Source: Paraburkholderia sartisoli (lineage in GTDB: Bacteria; Pseudomonadota; Gammaproteobacteria; Burkholderiales; Burkholderiaceae). From it: a stretch of 64,000 nt of DNA. The first letter of the stretch is position 1, and every line of letters starts with the position of its first letter. The notes under the pieces are model-generated. The model made no database searches, was not told the origin of the DNA, and saw only the letters and a program-made list of their open reading frames with translations. This document shows positions 16,969 through 28,186 of the stretch, in pieces. The stretch is from contig NZ_FNRQ01000004.1 in the NCBI RefSeq assembly GCF_900107685.1, positions 1 through 64,000 of the forward strand, read 5' to 3'. Both the position numbers and the translations under genes were made by a program.

Positions 16969-17886
16969 ATGCCGTGGCCCGGGTCCATCATGCTCAAGGT
17001 GCGTCATCTCGAGATATTCCGTGCGGTCGTGAAGGCGGGCAGCGTGTCGGCAGCTGCGCGTCTTCTTTATGTGTCCCAGCCTGCCGTGACCAAGACATTG
17101 CGCATGCTGGAAGAGGAAATTGGCCTCGCGCTCTTTCTGCGTGTCAAGGGGAGGCTCGTCTGCACACCCGAAGCCGAGGCCATCCTGCCCGAGATCGAGC
17201 GGCTCTTTGGCAGCGTGCAATCCATCGCGGAGACGGCTCGCGAAATACAGCAGGGACAGCGAGGTTCGATACGTGTGTCCACGGTGTCGATGCTGGCCAC
17301 CACGATCGTCGCGCGCGCAGTAGGCGAGTTCCGAAAGACGCACCCGTATATTAAATTCGACGTCCGTGCGTTACCCACCCGGCACGTCGTCGAGTACGTC
17401 AACAACAATCAGGCGGACTTCGGAATCCTGGATGTGGCCGCACCTTCCGGCACGCTCGAAGTGGAAGAGTTCTGCAGGGCGGAGTTGCGCTGCGTGATGC
17501 TCGCACAGCATCCGCTCGCATCGCGTAAGACGATCACACCGCGCCTGCTGGACAACGAAACGCTTGCGACCTTCGGCGAGGACACGCTCACCGGCTGGCG
17601 CTTGCGCGAGGCGTTTCGCGCGCAAGGTCGAACGTTCACGAGCGTGTTTGTTTCGAACAGCACGCCGGTGCTATGCGCGCTGGTGAGAGAAGCCAACGCG
17701 GTGGCGCTCGTCGACCCCTTTGCGTTGATGAGCCACTCTTTCCCCGACCTCGTTTCCCGGCGGTTCTCACCAGCGGTGCCTGTCGAGCCGCGTTTTCTGT
17801 TTGCACCGGGTCGGCCGCGCTCGGTGATTGTTGATCAGTTCGTCTCGCAGTTGAAGAAAACCGCCGGGGAAATGGCGTCGGGGTGA
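16969..17886 (+). CDS. LysR-type transcriptional regulator (NocR/OccR-like)
   Basis: 305 residues from 16969, or 298 from the ATG at 16990 (MLKVRHLEIF), the usual LysR N-terminus; only 16969 has a weak AGAAAG ribosome site. The helix-turn-helix is GSVSAAARLLYVSQPAVTKT, followed by a co-inducer-binding domain. The N-terminal sequence resembles opine and amino-acid catabolism regulators. It is divergent from the ALDH-ABC operon and most likely activates it in response to the imported compound or a metabolite. Confidence 0.9.
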   Translation: MPWPGSIMLKVRHLEIFRAVVKAGSVSAAARLLYVSQPAVTKTLRMLEEEIGLALFLRVKGRLVCTPEAEAILPEIERLFGSVQSIAETAREIQQGQRGSIRVSTVSMLATTIVARAVGEFRKTHPYIKFDVRALPTRHVVEYVNNNQADFGILDVAAPSGTLEVEEFCRAELRCVMLAQHPLASRKTITPRLLDNETLATFGEDTLTGWRLREAFRAQGRTFTSVFVSNSTPVLCALVREANAVALVDPFALMSHSFPDLVSRRFSPAVPVEPRFLFAPGRPRSVIVDQFVSQLKKTAGEMASG

Positions 17887-18093
17887 GGTCCGGCACCGGC
17901 CGTTCGGAAGGCATCAACCTTGCCTGTCCCAGGAAGGGCCACCGTGCAAGCGCGCCGACGGCAACGGTATCTCGATATGACGTATTTGAGCAGGCGATGG
18001 AGCATCGCCAGGTTGCTGGGTCGGTCACGTAAGACGGCGCGATGAGGAAACCGAAATTGCGCTATCACGCACACCGTTTCCCGGGCGGCGTCA

Positions 18094-19623
18094 TCAGTTG
18101 CGCCGTGCGCTGGTACTTTCGCTTCCAGTCGTCACATCCTTCTGCCCCGGAAGCTGCGACACATCCCACCCACCGCCCAGCGCCTCGATCAACTGCACGC
18201 TGCTCGTCATCTGCTGCACGCGCAGCGTGATCATCGTCTGCTGATCGGAAAGCAACGCCGTCTGTGCAACGAACACGTTCAGATACGTATCCACGCCCGT
18301 GCGATACCGCGCCGTCGAAAGATCGTAGTAACGCTGCGCAGCCGCCACCACCGCCTTCTGCTGTTCCAGTTGCGTGGCCAGAATGCGCTGCGCGGCGAGG
18401 TAATCCTCTGTCTGCTGGAAAGCCGTCAGCACGGTCTGACGGTACGCCGCCACCGTACCCTCGTACTGCGCCTTGTATTGCGCGACCGTCGCCGTGCGCA
18501 AACCGCCGTCGAAAAGCGTCTGCGACACCGAAGGCCCCAGCGAGAAAAACCGGGCCGGCCACGTGAACCAGTTCTGCAGCAACGAACTCTCGAAGCCGCC
18601 CGACAGCGAAATGCTCACCGTCGGATAAAACGCCGCCGTCTCGACGCCGATCAACGCGTTCGCCTGCGACATCGACCGTTCCGCCGCCGCGATGTCGGGC
18701 CTGCGCTGGAGGAGCGTCGACGGAATCCCGGCGGGAATCACCGGCACGGTCGTCGTGAGCGGCCTCGCTGGCAACGAGAACGTCGAAGCCGGCTCGCCGG
18801 TCAGCAACGCAATCGCGTGCTCATACTGCGCGCGCGCGAGTCGCAAGTTCGTCGCCGACGCCTCCGCTGTCTTCAGATTCAGTTGCGCCTGCGCCACCGA
18901 CTGCGCGCTGTCGATGCCGGTACGTCCCAGCACTTCGGTCAACGCAAGACTCTTGCGATAAGCCTCGATCGTCTGTTCGTTCAGCGCGATGAGTTCGTCC
19001 TGGCCGCGCAGCTCGAAATAGTATTGAGCGAGGTTGGCCTGTTCGCTCAACCGCTTGTTGGCCAGATCGGCGGCGCTAACCTGCGCCGCGTTCGCGTATT
19101 CCCGCACGGTGTTGCCGATGCGCCCCCACAGGTCCGGTTCCCACGATATCGCGAGCGGAAAGTTGAAGTCGTTGCTCGTGAAGCGCACGCCCCTGTTGGG
19201 TATCCCGGGCGCCGAAAACGACGACCCGGAGCGCGTGTAGGCGGGTTGAAGCGTGGCGGTCGGCGCGTAGCTCGCGCGTGCCTGACTCACCTGCGCGCGG
19301 GCCGCCATGAAGTTCTGGTACGCCTGCGCGATGTTCTGGTTCGAGCGATTCAGGCGGTCTTCCAGTTCGTCCAGTTCCGGCTCCTGATAGATCTTCCACC
19401 ACGCGCCGCGCTGCGCCGCGTCCTGCGGACTGGCCGGCGTCCACGTCGTGCCATCGGGCGAGACGGCCGGTCCCGCTTCCTTGAACGACGCAGGCGTCGC
19501 GACCGAAGGACGGACATAGTCCGGTCCGACCGTACATCCCTCTACCATCGCCAACGCCGCAAACAGGACCGCACACGCCAGGATGCGCAGTGAAGGAGGG
19601 GTGAATCGAGCGAACTTCTGCAT
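18094..19623 (-). CDS. RND efflux outer-membrane lipoprotein, NodT/OprM family
   Basis: 509 residues. The lipoprotein signal ends at VEGC, with Cys about 30 as the acylated residue. The outer-membrane efflux repeat appears twice (helical segments rich in Ala/Gln such as NIAQAYQNFMAARAQVSQA, and the second half after LQRRPDIAAAERSM). It forms the trimeric channel through the outer membrane for the RND pump encoded upstream. Only 20 bp separate it from the RND gene ending at 19644, so it is the last gene of the pump operon. Confidence 0.94.
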   Translation of the reverse strand: MQKFARFTPPSLRILACAVLFAALAMVEGCTVGPDYVRPSVATPASFKEAGPAVSPDGTTWTPASPQDAAQRGAWWKIYQEPELDELEDRLNRSNQNIAQAYQNFMAARAQVSQARASYAPTATLQPAYTRSGSSFSAPGIPNRGVRFTSNDFNFPLAISWEPDLWGRIGNTVREYANAAQVSAADLANKRLSEQANLAQYYFELRGQDELIALNEQTIEAYRKSLALTEVLGRTGIDSAQSVAQAQLNLKTAEASATNLRLARAQYEHAIALLTGEPASTFSLPARPLTTTVPVIPAGIPSTLLQRRPDIAAAERSMSQANALIGVETAAFYPTVSISLSGGFESSLLQNWFTWPARFFSLGPSVSQTLFDGGLRTATVAQYKAQYEGTVAAYRQTVLTAFQQTEDYLAAQRILATQLEQQKAVVAAAQRYYDLSTARYRTGVDTYLNVFVAQTALLSDQQTMITLRVQQMTSSVQLIEALGGGWDVSQLPGQKDVTTGSESTSARRN

Positions 19624-19643
19624 GATTTTTCCGGCAGATCAGA

Positions 19644-22600
19644 TCAGGTTTGCGCGGGCGAATTGCGGCCCGCGCGGTCTTGGCGGCGTCGGTTGAAACG
19701 CTGGCGCATGCGGTCGAAATACAGATAGATCACGGGCGTCGTATAGAGCGTGAGAATCTGGCTGAAGATCAACCCGCCGACAATCGCAATACCCAGCGGC
19801 CGTCTCAATTCCGAGCCCGTGCCGTGACCGATTGCAAGCGGCAGCGCGCCCAGTGCCGCGGCAACGGTTGTCATCAGGATAGGCCTGAAACGCAGCATGC
19901 AGGCTTCGAAGATCGCGTCTTCGGTGCTCTTGCCTTCGACACGTTCTGTCTGCAACGCGAAATCGATCATCAGAATCGCGTTCTTCTTGACGATCCCGAT
20001 CAGCAGGAAAATGCCGATCAGCGAGATCACGTCCAGCTCGCTATGAAAGAGGATGAGCGCGATCATCGCGCCCACGCTCGCGGACGGCAACGTGGTGAGA
20101 ATCGTAACCGGATGAATCAGGCTTTCATAAAGCACGCCGAGCACGATATAGATCGCCAGCAGCGCGCCGAGAATCAGGTACGGCTCGCTGGCAAGGGAAC
20201 TCTGGAACGCCTGCGCGGTGCCCGCGAACTGTGCGGTGATATTCGCGGGCGTGCCGAGGCGTTGCTGCATCTGCGTGATGAGCGTGGTGGCCTCTCCGAG
20301 CGACACGTTCGGCGCAAGATTGAACGCGATGGTGACCGAGGGAAAGAACGAGGAATGGTTGACCGAAAGCGGCGAAGTCGACACCCGCGTGGTCGAGAAC
20401 GCACCGAGCGGCACGGCACCCTTCCCCGATGCGTGGACGTACGTCGATTGCAGCGTCGATGGCGACTGCAGGAGCGTGGGGTTCGCCTGCATCACGACGT
20501 AATACTGGTTGAGCGACGTGTAGATGGTCGATACCTGCGACTCGCCGAATTCGTAGTAAAGCGCGCTGTCGATCAGCTTTGGCGTAATGCCGAACCGGGC
20601 GGCCGTCATGCGGTCGTAACTGATCAGCGCCTGGAGACCGTTGTTCTGCTGGTCGGTCGTGACATCCTTGATCTGCGGCATTTTCTGCATCGCGTGATAC
20701 AGCACGGGCGCCCACTGGCTCAGCGCATCGACGGTATCGGCGGATAGCTGGTACTGGTACTGCGCGTTACTTTGCCGGCCACCCACGCCGATATCCTGCG
20801 CCGCCTGCAGGAACGTCGACGCCCCCGCGATTGCGTTGAGCTTTGGACGCAGGCGGTCGAGAACCCCGGCCGCGCTCACGTCCCGTTCGCTGCGCGGCTT
20901 GAGCGTGATGAACAGAAACGCGGCGTTGCTCGCGCCACCGCCAGGACCGCCCTGCCCGCCAGCGAATCCAGCCGTGTTCTCGACGGCGGGGTCCTGACGG
21001 ATCACGCTCTGGATGTTCAGCAGCGAGCGGTTCATCGACTGGAACGACGCATCCTGCGCGCCCTGAAAACCGCCGAATATCGTGCCGGTATCCTGCTGCG
21101 GAAAGAGCCCTTTTTGCACGATGCCCGCCAGCACGACGTTGAGCACCAGCGTCAGCACGAGGCTGAAGATCACCGTGCGCGGATGCTGGATCGCCCAGCC
21201 GAGTGTGGTCCGGTACGCGGCCAGGATATGGTCGAAGCCGCGCTCGCTCCACCGGTACAGCCGGCCATGCTGCGTGTCGCTCGCGGGCTTGAGCAGGTAC
21301 GCGCACATCGCGGGCGTCACGGTCAGCGAGACCACCATCGATATCGCAACGGAAGTCGCGAGCGTATACGCGAATTCGTGAAAGAGACGCCCCGGCACGC
21401 CGCCCATGAACAGGATCGGCACGAAGACCGCGATCAGCGAAAGACTCATCGCGACCACCGTGAACGCGACTTCCTGCGTGCCCTGGAACGCGGCGCGCAT
21501 GGCCGGCACGCCACGTTCGATGAGCCGCGTGATGTTCTCCATCACAACGATCGCGTCGTCGACCACAAAACCGGTCGAGACGGCCAGTGCCATCAGCGAC
21601 AGGTTGTCGAGCGTAAAACCCTGCAGATACATCACGGCGAACGTGCCGATCAGCGAAATCGCCACGGCGACACCGGGAATCAGCGTCGCACCCGGGCTGC
21701 GCAGAAACACGAACACCACGCCGATGACGAGCACGATCGACAGCACGAGCGTGAGTTCGACGTCGTGTACGGACGCGCGGATCGTGGTGGTCGTGTCGAG
21801 CATGAGCTGCAGGTGGTCGCTTGCGGGCATCGACGCGCGGATCGACGGCAACGCCTGCTTGATGCGATCGACCGTATCGATCACGTTCGCGTTCGGCAGC
21901 CTGAAAACGAGCAGGATGACCGACGGCTTGCCGTTGACGTACCCCGCCGAACGCAGCGTCTGCACGGAATCGTAGACGTGCGCGACGTCGCGCAGGCGCA
22001 CGACCTTGCCGTTGCTCGCGCCGACCACCAGCGGCGCGTAGTCCTGTGCCCGGGAAATCTGGTCGTTTGCGGTAATCACCGAAGTGGTCAGGTCGTCGCT
22101 AAAACCGCCTTTCGGCCGGTTCGAGTTCTGGACCGACAGGGCGCTGGCGACGTTCTGCACGCCGATGCCATAGCTGTTCAACTGGGCCGGGTTCAGGTCG
22201 ACGCGCACGGCGGGCAACGAACTGCCCACCACCTGAACCTGCCCGACGCCCTGCAACTGCGCGATTTTCTGCGAAATGACCGAGGACGCGAGGTCGTACA
22301 GCCTCCCCCGGTCGGCGGAATCCGAGGTCAGGCTCAGCACCATCATCGGTGCGATGGCGGAGTTGATCTTCCGGTAGGTCGGATTGGAAGGCAGGTTTGC
22401 CGGCAGGTCGGTGCGCGCGGCGTTGATGGCGGCCTCGACGTCCCGTGCGGCGCCGTCGACGTCGCGGCTCAGGTCGAACTGCAGCGTCACGGAGGTCAGG
22501 CCCAGCGTGCTGGACGACGTCATCTGCGTTACGCCCGCGATGTGGCCGAACTGGCGTTCGAGCGGCGTCGCGATGGAAGACGCCATCACTTCCGGGCTCG

Positions 22601-22763
22601 CGCCCGGCAACGTGGCGGCGACGGTGATCGTTGCGAAGTCCACCTGCGGAAGCGACGCCACGGGCAGTTGCCTGAACGCGACCGCACCGGCGATCACGAT
22701 CGCCATCGCCATCAGCGTCGTCGCGACGGGCCGCCTGATGAACAGTGACGAGATGTTGATCAC
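19644..22763 (-). CDS. mdtC: RND efflux transporter subunit, MdtC type
   Basis: 1,039 residues, the standard RND size. Twelve membrane segments with two large periplasmic loops. The second copy of a paired MdtB/MdtC heterocomplex: it starts [20 protein letters not shown] and has the RND signature [16 protein letters not shown], whose Asp pair carries proton coupling. Its start overlaps the end of the preceding RND gene by four bases (ATGA). Paired RND genes of this type export bile salts, novobiocin and similar compounds in enterics; the substrate here is not known. Confidence 0.93.
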   Translation of the reverse strand: MINISSLFIRRPVATTLMAMAIVIAGAVAFRQLPVASLPQVDFATITVAATLPGASPEVMASSIATPLERQFGHIAGVTQMTSSSTLGLTSVTLQFDLSRDVDGAARDVEAAINAARTDLPANLPSNPTYRKINSAIAPMMVLSLTSDSADRGRLYDLASSVISQKIAQLQGVGQVQVVGSSLPAVRVDLNPAQLNSYGIGVQNVASALSVQNSNRPKGGFSDDLTTSVITANDQISRAQDYAPLVVGASNGKVVRLRDVAHVYDSVQTLRSAGYVNGKPSVILLVFRLPNANVIDTVDRIKQALPSIRASMPASDHLQLMLDTTTTIRASVHDVELTLVLSIVLVIGVVFVFLRSPGATLIPGVAVAISLIGTFAVMYLQGFTLDNLSLMALAVSTGFVVDDAIVVMENITRLIERGVPAMRAAFQGTQEVAFTVVAMSLSLIAVFVPILFMGGVPGRLFHEFAYTLATSVAISMVVSLTVTPAMCAYLLKPASDTQHGRLYRWSERGFDHILAAYRTTLGWAIQHPRTVIFSLVLTLVLNVVLAGIVQKGLFPQQDTGTIFGGFQGAQDASFQSMNRSLLNIQSVIRQDPAVENTAGFAGGQGGPGGGASNAAFLFITLKPRSERDVSAAGVLDRLRPKLNAIAGASTFLQAAQDIGVGGRQSNAQYQYQLSADTVDALSQWAPVLYHAMQKMPQIKDVTTDQQNNGLQALISYDRMTAARFGITPKLIDSALYYEFGESQVSTIYTSLNQYYVVMQANPTLLQSPSTLQSTYVHASGKGAVPLGAFSTTRVSTSPLSVNHSSFFPSVTIAFNLAPNVSLGEATTLITQMQQRLGTPANITAQFAGTAQAFQSSLASEPYLILGALLAIYIVLGVLYESLIHPVTILTTLPSASVGAMIALILFHSELDVISLIGIFLLIGIVKKNAILMIDFALQTERVEGKSTEDAIFEACMLRFRPILMTTVAAALGALPLAIGHGTGSELRRPLGIAIVGGLIFSQILTLYTTPVIYLYFDRMRQRFNRRRQDRAGRNSPAQT

Positions 22764-25700
22764 GTTTCTTCAGCCGTCCGCGGACCGCGAGGCCGCGCGC
22801 CGCGCGGCCGGAAACGCTTCGCGAGTCCGTCGAAGAAAACGTAGACGACAGGCGTCGTGTACAACGTCAGCACCTGGCTCAGCAGCAGCCCGCCCACCAT
22901 CGAAATGCCGAGCGGCCGGCGCAGTTCCGCGCCGATGCCCGAGCCGAACGCAAGCGGCAGGCCGGCAAAGAGCGCGCAGAGCGTCGTCATCAGGATCGGC
23001 CGCAGGCGCAGCTGCGCCGCTTCGAACACGGCTTCGACCGGGCTCAGGCCGCGCGAGCGCTGCCCCTCGAGGGCGAAATCGACGAGCATGATGCCGTTCT
23101 TCTTCACGATGCCGATCAGCAGGATGATGCCGATCACCGCGATGACGCCCAGGTCCTCGTGGAAGAGCCGCAGCGCCAGCAACGCGCCCACGCCCGCGGA
23201 AGGCAACGTCGAAAGAATCGTGACCGGGTGAATGAAACTCTCGTACAGGATGCCCAGCACGATATAGACGGCGACCAGCGCGGCGAAAATCAGCAGCGCT
23301 TCGTTCGAGCCGATGTCTTCATACGCCGCCGCCGTGCCCTGAAAATCCGGCTGCACGCTTGCCGGCATCTTCAGGTCGCCCTGGGCCCGCTGGATCGCCG
23401 CGACAGCCTGCCCGAGCGACGCGCCCGGCGCCACGTTGAACGAGATCGTGACAACCGGAAACTGCCCCTGATGCGTGATCGTCAAAGGCGCGGCGCGTGT
23501 CGTGAACCGGCTGATCGCGCTGAGCGGAACCGGCGTCGATTGCGACGTCGTGTTACCCGTGTTGCTGCCTGCCCCACCCGACCCGCCGGCGCTACCCGTG
23601 CCGTTCGAACCCGCCTCCGCCCCGGATGACGATGAACCCGATCCGCTCGACGTGCGCGACGCAAGCACGGTGGTGGGTGTCGTCGCGGTGAGGCTCTGGT
23701 TCGACGACGCAACGAGGCTCGACACCGTGCCGCTCGAACTCAGCGACGTGCGGCCCGACGTGCTCTGCGCCGCGGGCGTGGTGGTGGCGTTCGTGCTGCC
23801 CTGAATGTAGATGCGGTTGAGCTGCGCGGGATTGCGCTGAAACTCCGGCAGCGCCTCGAGGATCACGTGATACTGGTTCGACTGCGTATAAAGCGTGCTG
23901 ACCTGACGCTGGCCGAACGCGTCGTACAGCGTGGAGTCGATCTGGTCCGGCGTGATGTTCAGACGCGAAGCCGTCGGCCGGTCGATCGTCAGGTTGGTGC
24001 TGATGCCGTTGTTCTGCTGGTCGGTCGTTACGTCGACCAGTTCGGGCAGTGTCCGCAGTTTCGCGACGAGCCGGTCGGTCCACTGGTTGAGTTCCTGCGT
24101 GTCCGGGTCTTCGAGCGTGTACTGATACTGCGTGCGGCTCACGCGGTCGTCCACGGTCAGGTCCTGCACCGGCTGAAGATAAAGCTGTACGCCGGGCACG
24201 TCGCGCACACGGTCGCGCAGCCGGTCGATCACTTCGCTTGCCGTCAGGCCGCGCACGGCGATGGGCTTCAGGTTGATCTGGATCCGGCCGCTATTGAGCG
24301 TCGTGTTGATGCCGTCCTGCCCGATGAACGACGACAGGCTCGCCACCGCCGGATCCTTGAGGATTTCGCTCGCGAGCTGCTGCTGCTTTCGCGACATCGC
24401 GGCAAACGAGGTCGACTCGGGCGCCTGCGAAATCGCCTGGATGATGCCGGTATCCTGCGGCGGGAAAAAGCCCTTGGGAATCTCGATGTACTGGAAGACC
24501 GTCAGCACCAGCGTCGCGAGCACGACAAGCAGCGTGGCGGTCGAATGATCGAGCACCCAGCGCAGACTGCGTCCGTACGCGGCGATGACGCGGTCGAAAC
24601 GTTGCTGCGTCCAGCGGTAAAAGCGGTTCTGTTCGGCGTCCGGCGTGTGGCGCAAAAGACGCGAGCTCATCATCGGCGTCAGCGTCAGCGAAACGACGCC
24701 TGAAATCAGCACCGTGACGCTCAGCGTGACCGCGAACTCGCGGAACAGCCGCCCGACGACGTCGCCCATGAACAGCAGCGGAATCAGCACGGCGATCAGC
24801 GAGATCGTCAGCGAGACGATCGTGAAGCCGATCTGGCGCGCGCCTTCCAGCGCGGCTTCCATCGGCTTCATGCCCTCTTCGAGAAAACGCGAGATGTTCT
24901 CGATCATCACGATGGCGTCGTCGACGACGAAGCCCGTCGCAATCGTGAACGCCATCATCGTGAGATTGTTGATGCTGTAGCCGAGCGCATGCATGACGGC
25001 GAGCGTGCCGATCAGCGAGAGCGGCACGGCAACCGTCGGAATGATCGTCGCGGAGACGCTGCGCAGAAACAGGAACATCACCATCACGACGAGCGCGATC
25101 GTGAGCATCAGTTCGAACTGCACGTTCTTCACCGATGCACGGATCGTCGTCGTGCGGTCGGTCAGCACGGTCACCTCCACGGCTGCGGGAAGCGTCGCTT
25201 TCAGCTTCGGCAGCAACTGCTGGATTTCGTTGACGACGGCGATCGTGTTGGCGCCGGGCTGCCGCTGGATATTGACGAGAATAGCCGGCGTTTCGTTTTT
25301 CCACGCCGCGAGTTTTGTGTTCTCGATGCCGTCCGTGATCTTCGCGACATCGGTGAGCATCACGGGCGCGCCGTTTTTATACGCGACGATGACGTCGCGA
25401 AAGCCTTTCGCCGAAAGCAGCTGGTCGTTCGCGTTGATCTGGAACGCCTGCGCGGGACCGTCGAACGTGCCCTTCGCCATGTTGACCGAGGCGTTCGTCA
25501 GCGCCGATCTCAGGTCTTCCAGGTTCAGGCCATACGAGGCGAGTGCAACCGGGTTCGCCTGGATGCGCACCGCGGGTTTGTGGCCGCCGCTGATCGTCAC
25601 GAGGCCGACGCCGCTCAGTTGCGAAATCTTCGGTGCGAGCCGCGTGTCGACGAGGTCCTCGATCGTCGAAAGCGGCAACGCGCGCGACGTCAGCGCGAGC

Positions 25701-26122
25701 GTGATGACCGGCGCGTCGGCGGGATTCGATTTGCTGTAGACCGGTGGCGCGGGCAGGTCGGTCGGCAGATAGCTGGTGGCCGCGTTGATGGCGGCCTGCA
25801 CTTCCTGCTCGGCAACGTCGATGTTCAGCGAAAGCGCGAACTGCAGCACGATCACCGAACTGCCGTCCGAGCTGGTCGACGTCATCTGCGTGAGGCCCGC
25901 GACCTGCCCGAACTGGCGCTCGAGCGGCGCCGTCACCGCCGACGACATCACGTCCGGACTCGCGCCTGGATAAAACGTCTTGACCTGGATCGTCGGATAG
26001 TCGGCTTCCGGCAGCGCGGAAACCGGCAGCCCTGGCAGCGCGGCAAGACCGATGACCAGAATCGCGATCATCAGCAGCGCAGTCGCCACCGGCCGGACGA
26101 TGAAGAGTCGCGACGGATTCAT
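22760..26122 (-). CDS. mdtB: RND efflux transporter subunit, MdtB type, with low-complexity insertion
   Basis: 1,120 residues, about 80 more than usual. It starts [20 protein letters not shown] and has the conserved [16 protein letters not shown] in the membrane domain. The extra length is a Ser/Thr/Gly/Ala-rich stretch at about residues 774-864, after [17 protein letters not shown] and before [11 protein letters not shown]. It falls in the second large periplasmic loop, between docking and pore subdomains. The frame is intact. The start overlaps the end of the fusion-protein gene by four bases, indicating coupled translation. Confidence 0.93.
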   Translation of the reverse strand: MNPSRLFIVRPVATALLMIAILVIGLAALPGLPVSALPEADYPTIQVKTFYPGASPDVMSSAVTAPLERQFGQVAGLTQMTSTSSDGSSVIVLQFALSLNIDVAEQEVQAAINAATSYLPTDLPAPPVYSKSNPADAPVITLALTSRALPLSTIEDLVDTRLAPKISQLSGVGLVTISGGHKPAVRIQANPVALASYGLNLEDLRSALTNASVNMAKGTFDGPAQAFQINANDQLLSAKGFRDVIVAYKNGAPVMLTDVAKITDGIENTKLAAWKNETPAILVNIQRQPGANTIAVVNEIQQLLPKLKATLPAAVEVTVLTDRTTTIRASVKNVQFELMLTIALVVMVMFLFLRSVSATIIPTVAVPLSLIGTLAVMHALGYSINNLTMMAFTIATGFVVDDAIVMIENISRFLEEGMKPMEAALEGARQIGFTIVSLTISLIAVLIPLLFMGDVVGRLFREFAVTLSVTVLISGVVSLTLTPMMSSRLLRHTPDAEQNRFYRWTQQRFDRVIAAYGRSLRWVLDHSTATLLVVLATLVLTVFQYIEIPKGFFPPQDTGIIQAISQAPESTSFAAMSRKQQQLASEILKDPAVASLSSFIGQDGINTTLNSGRIQINLKPIAVRGLTASEVIDRLRDRVRDVPGVQLYLQPVQDLTVDDRVSRTQYQYTLEDPDTQELNQWTDRLVAKLRTLPELVDVTTDQQNNGISTNLTIDRPTASRLNITPDQIDSTLYDAFGQRQVSTLYTQSNQYHVILEALPEFQRNPAQLNRIYIQGSTNATTTPAAQSTSGRTSLSSSGTVSSLVASSNQSLTATTPTTVLASRTSSGSGSSSSGAEAGSNGTGSAGGSGGAGSNTGNTTSQSTPVPLSAISRFTTRAAPLTITHQGQFPVVTISFNVAPGASLGQAVAAIQRAQGDLKMPASVQPDFQGTAAAYEDIGSNEALLIFAALVAVYIVLGILYESFIHPVTILSTLPSAGVGALLALRLFHEDLGVIAVIGIILLIGIVKKNGIMLVDFALEGQRSRGLSPVEAVFEAAQLRLRPILMTTLCALFAGLPLAFGSGIGAELRRPLGISMVGGLLLSQVLTLYTTPVVYVFFDGLAKRFRPRGARPRGPRTAEET

Positions 26123-27420
26123 GACGTCTGGCCGGCCTTCATGCCCGCGCCTTGCGCGCCACCGCTCGCGCCACTTGCGGCGCCGTTGTCCGGCCCGTTC
26201 CCCGTCGACGTTTTCGGCCCCGGCGCGGCGGTGTTATGGACCGTGATCCGCGCTCCGTCCTGAAGCTTGTCGAAACTGGAAATCGCGACGACCGTGCCCG
26301 CGTCGATTCCGCTCACGGCCGCCACGTCGTTCTCGGTCGCGAGCTCCGTGAGGTTGCGCATTTTCACGGTATCGCCCGCGAGTACGTAGACGAACGCCTG
26401 CGTGCCGTTATGCTGGAGCGCCGCCGTCGGGACGAGCACGACGTTCTTCAATGTCTTCACCAGCAGCCGGGCATTGACGAACTGGTTCGGATAGAGCGTG
26501 AGCTCCGCGTTGTCGAACTGCCCGCGAAAACGCACGGTTCCGGTGGACGTGTCGACCTGGTTGTCGAGCGTCAGCAGCTTGCCGGTCGCGATTCGTGTCT
26601 GCTGCGACCGGTCGAAAATATCGACGGGCAGCGACGCGCGCCGGGTGATTTCATCGTGGACCTGCGCGAGGTTGTCTTCCGCGACGTTGAACACGACCGT
26701 GATCGGTTGCAACTGCGTGATGACGGCAATCGAAGTCGCGCTGCCCGAGAACACCACGTTGCCAGGATCGACCAGACGCAGCCCGATACGCCCGGCAATC
26801 GGCGACGTGATGTGGCAGTAATCCAGCTGGACCTTCGCGTACTGAACCTGCCCTTCGTCGTTCTTCACGGTTCCGCGATCCTGCTCGACGATGAGCCGCT
26901 GGTCTTCATACGTCTGACGCGCGATCGCCTGCTGGTCCGACGCTTCCTGATAGCGCGCGAGATCCATCTCCGCCTGGGCAAGCACGGCGCGATCGTGCTG
27001 CAACGTGCCTTCGGCCTGCTGCAACTGCGCCGCGTAGGCACGCGGGTCGATGTCGACGAGCGGGTCGCCGCGCCGGACCATCTGGCCTTCCGTGTAGTGA
27101 ACGGCCTCGACCGTGCCGTTCACCTGGCTGTAGACGTTGACCGTCGCGACGGGCGTCACGTTGCCGAGCGCCTCGACATAGACGCCCATGTCGCCGGCAT
27201 GCGCGGTCGCGGTCCGGATCGTGACCGCCTGGGGCGCCTGCGCTTCCCCGTTGCCGCTTTTCGGCTTGCGCACCACGATCAGCACCAGGATGACAGCGAA
27301 CGCGATGGCCGCGCCGATCAGCACCCAGTGCCGTTTGCGACGGGGCCGCGGTTCGCCGCCAGGGCCAGGACCGTTGCGTGAGGGTTCGGCTTCGTGTTCG
27401 CCGTGCGTGGGTTCATTCAT
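26119..27420 (-). CDS. mdtA: RND periplasmic adaptor (membrane fusion) protein, MdtA type
   Basis: 433 residues from the ATG at 27420 ([10 protein letters not shown]). One N-terminal membrane anchor follows a basic stretch ([19 protein letters not shown]), then a lipoyl half-motif ([20 protein letters not shown]), an alpha-helical hairpin (about 125-190), the second lipoyl half ([18 protein letters not shown]) and beta-barrel domains. It links the RND pump to the outer-membrane channel. The gene overlaps the end of the TetR gene by eight bases. The frame is open upstream of 27420 but that part lies inside the TetR gene. Confidence 0.93.
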   Translation of the reverse strand: MNEPTHGEHEAEPSRNGPGPGGEPRPRRKRHWVLIGAAIAFAVILVLIVVRKPKSGNGEAQAPQAVTIRTATAHAGDMGVYVEALGNVTPVATVNVYSQVNGTVEAVHYTEGQMVRRGDPLVDIDPRAYAAQLQQAEGTLQHDRAVLAQAEMDLARYQEASDQQAIARQTYEDQRLIVEQDRGTVKNDEGQVQYAKVQLDYCHITSPIAGRIGLRLVDPGNVVFSGSATSIAVITQLQPITVVFNVAEDNLAQVHDEITRRASLPVDIFDRSQQTRIATGKLLTLDNQVDTSTGTVRFRGQFDNAELTLYPNQFVNARLLVKTLKNVVLVPTAALQHNGTQAFVYVLAGDTVKMRNLTELATENDVAAVSGIDAGTVVAISSFDKLQDGARITVHNTAAPGPKTSTGNGPDNGAASGASGGAQGAGMKAGQTS

Positions 27421-28072
27421 GTTTTTTTGCGCCCTTTCTGGCTGAAGGCACGGATGCCACGCCGCGCGCAAAGAGCGCCGCGAAGCCATCCGCCATCCGC
27501 TCGATATCGGCGGGTTGAGTCCGATGCAGCTCGCGATGCATGAAGGCGAGTTGAAAGACAAAACCCAGTAGCAGTTCGGTCGCCATGTCGAGATCGAGTG
27601 CCGGGTCGATCATGCCCGCATCGACGTAGCGCGCAAGGCGCGCCTTGAGACTGCGCCGGACTTCCTGACGCGTGGAGATGCGCTGGAAATCGGCCTGGAA
27701 TGCGCGATCCAGCAGGACACGCGAGAAGACGATGCGGATCGTCTCAGCGCGCTCCGCGAAAACGGCCATGCCGTGATCGATCATCTCGCGCGCTTCCCGC
27801 GCGAGCGTGGCGCAGAGAGGTCGCTCGAAAAACAGGTCGCGGTTCGGGGCGCCCTGGCGCTTCAACACGGCCAGCAGAAGCCCTTCCTTGCCCTTGAAAT
27901 AGCGCTGGATGAGGCCTTCGGAGCATCCGGCTGCCAGGGCGATGCCACGCGTCGTGGCCTTTTCGAAGCCCCGCTCCGCGAAGGCAACCGCCGCGGCCGT
28001 GATGAGTTCTTCCTCCGTGGCCTGTCGGTCCCGCTGTCGTGCCCTGCCCGCCGCTGGTAGCGATGATTTCAC
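27413..28072 (-). CDS. TetR-family repressor of the RND pump operon
   Basis: 219 residues starting at a GTG at 28072. The N-terminal DNA-binding domain has ITAAAVAFAERGFEKATTRG and the recognition-helix region AAGCSEGLIQRYFKGKEGLL (about 25-70); the rest is the ligand-binding helical domain. It is the first gene of the pump operon and overlaps mdtA by eight bases, so it controls itself and the pump. A promoter and a perfect 8-bp-arm palindrome directly upstream (28085-28134) support autorepression released by a pump substrate. Confidence 0.92.
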   Translation of the reverse strand: MKSSLPAAGRARQRDRQATEEELITAAAVAFAERGFEKATTRGIALAAGCSEGLIQRYFKGKEGLLLAVLKRQGAPNRDLFFERPLCATLAREAREMIDHGMAVFAERAETIRIVFSRVLLDRAFQADFQRISTRQEVRRSLKARLARYVDAGMIDPALDLDMATELLLGFVFQLAFMHRELHRTQPADIERMADGFAALFARGVASVPSARKGAKKHE

Positions 28073-28084
28073 AGCCTGCCCATG

Positions 28085-28106
28085 TGTATGTGCGTGACCA
28101 CATACA
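28085..28106. promoter_or_regulatory. TetR operator palindrome
   Basis: TGTATGTG (28085-28092) and CACATACA (28099-28106) form a perfect inverted repeat with a 6-bp centre. It starts 12 bp upstream of the TetR start codon and touches the -10 element, where a bound repressor would block transcription. Confidence 0.75.
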
Positions 28107-28134
28107 TCATGCTAAGGCGTTGGGCTGGCGTCAA
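28106..28134 (-). promoter_or_regulatory. Sigma70-type promoter of the TetR-RND operon
   Basis: On the minus strand TTGACG (28134-28129) and CATGAT (28111-28106) are separated by exactly 17 bp. The -10 is four of six to consensus and abuts the TetR palindrome. Confidence 0.65.
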
Positions 28135-28186
28135 GCCGAAGATAAACATCGAGTACCGGTGAATCGACCGGCGTTGAGAGCGATCG

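Noticed and set aside
20772..22748. 658-residue plus-strand open frame
   Set aside because: It lies antisense to the RND gene and its product is Arg/His-rich with no domain; a GC-rich shadow.
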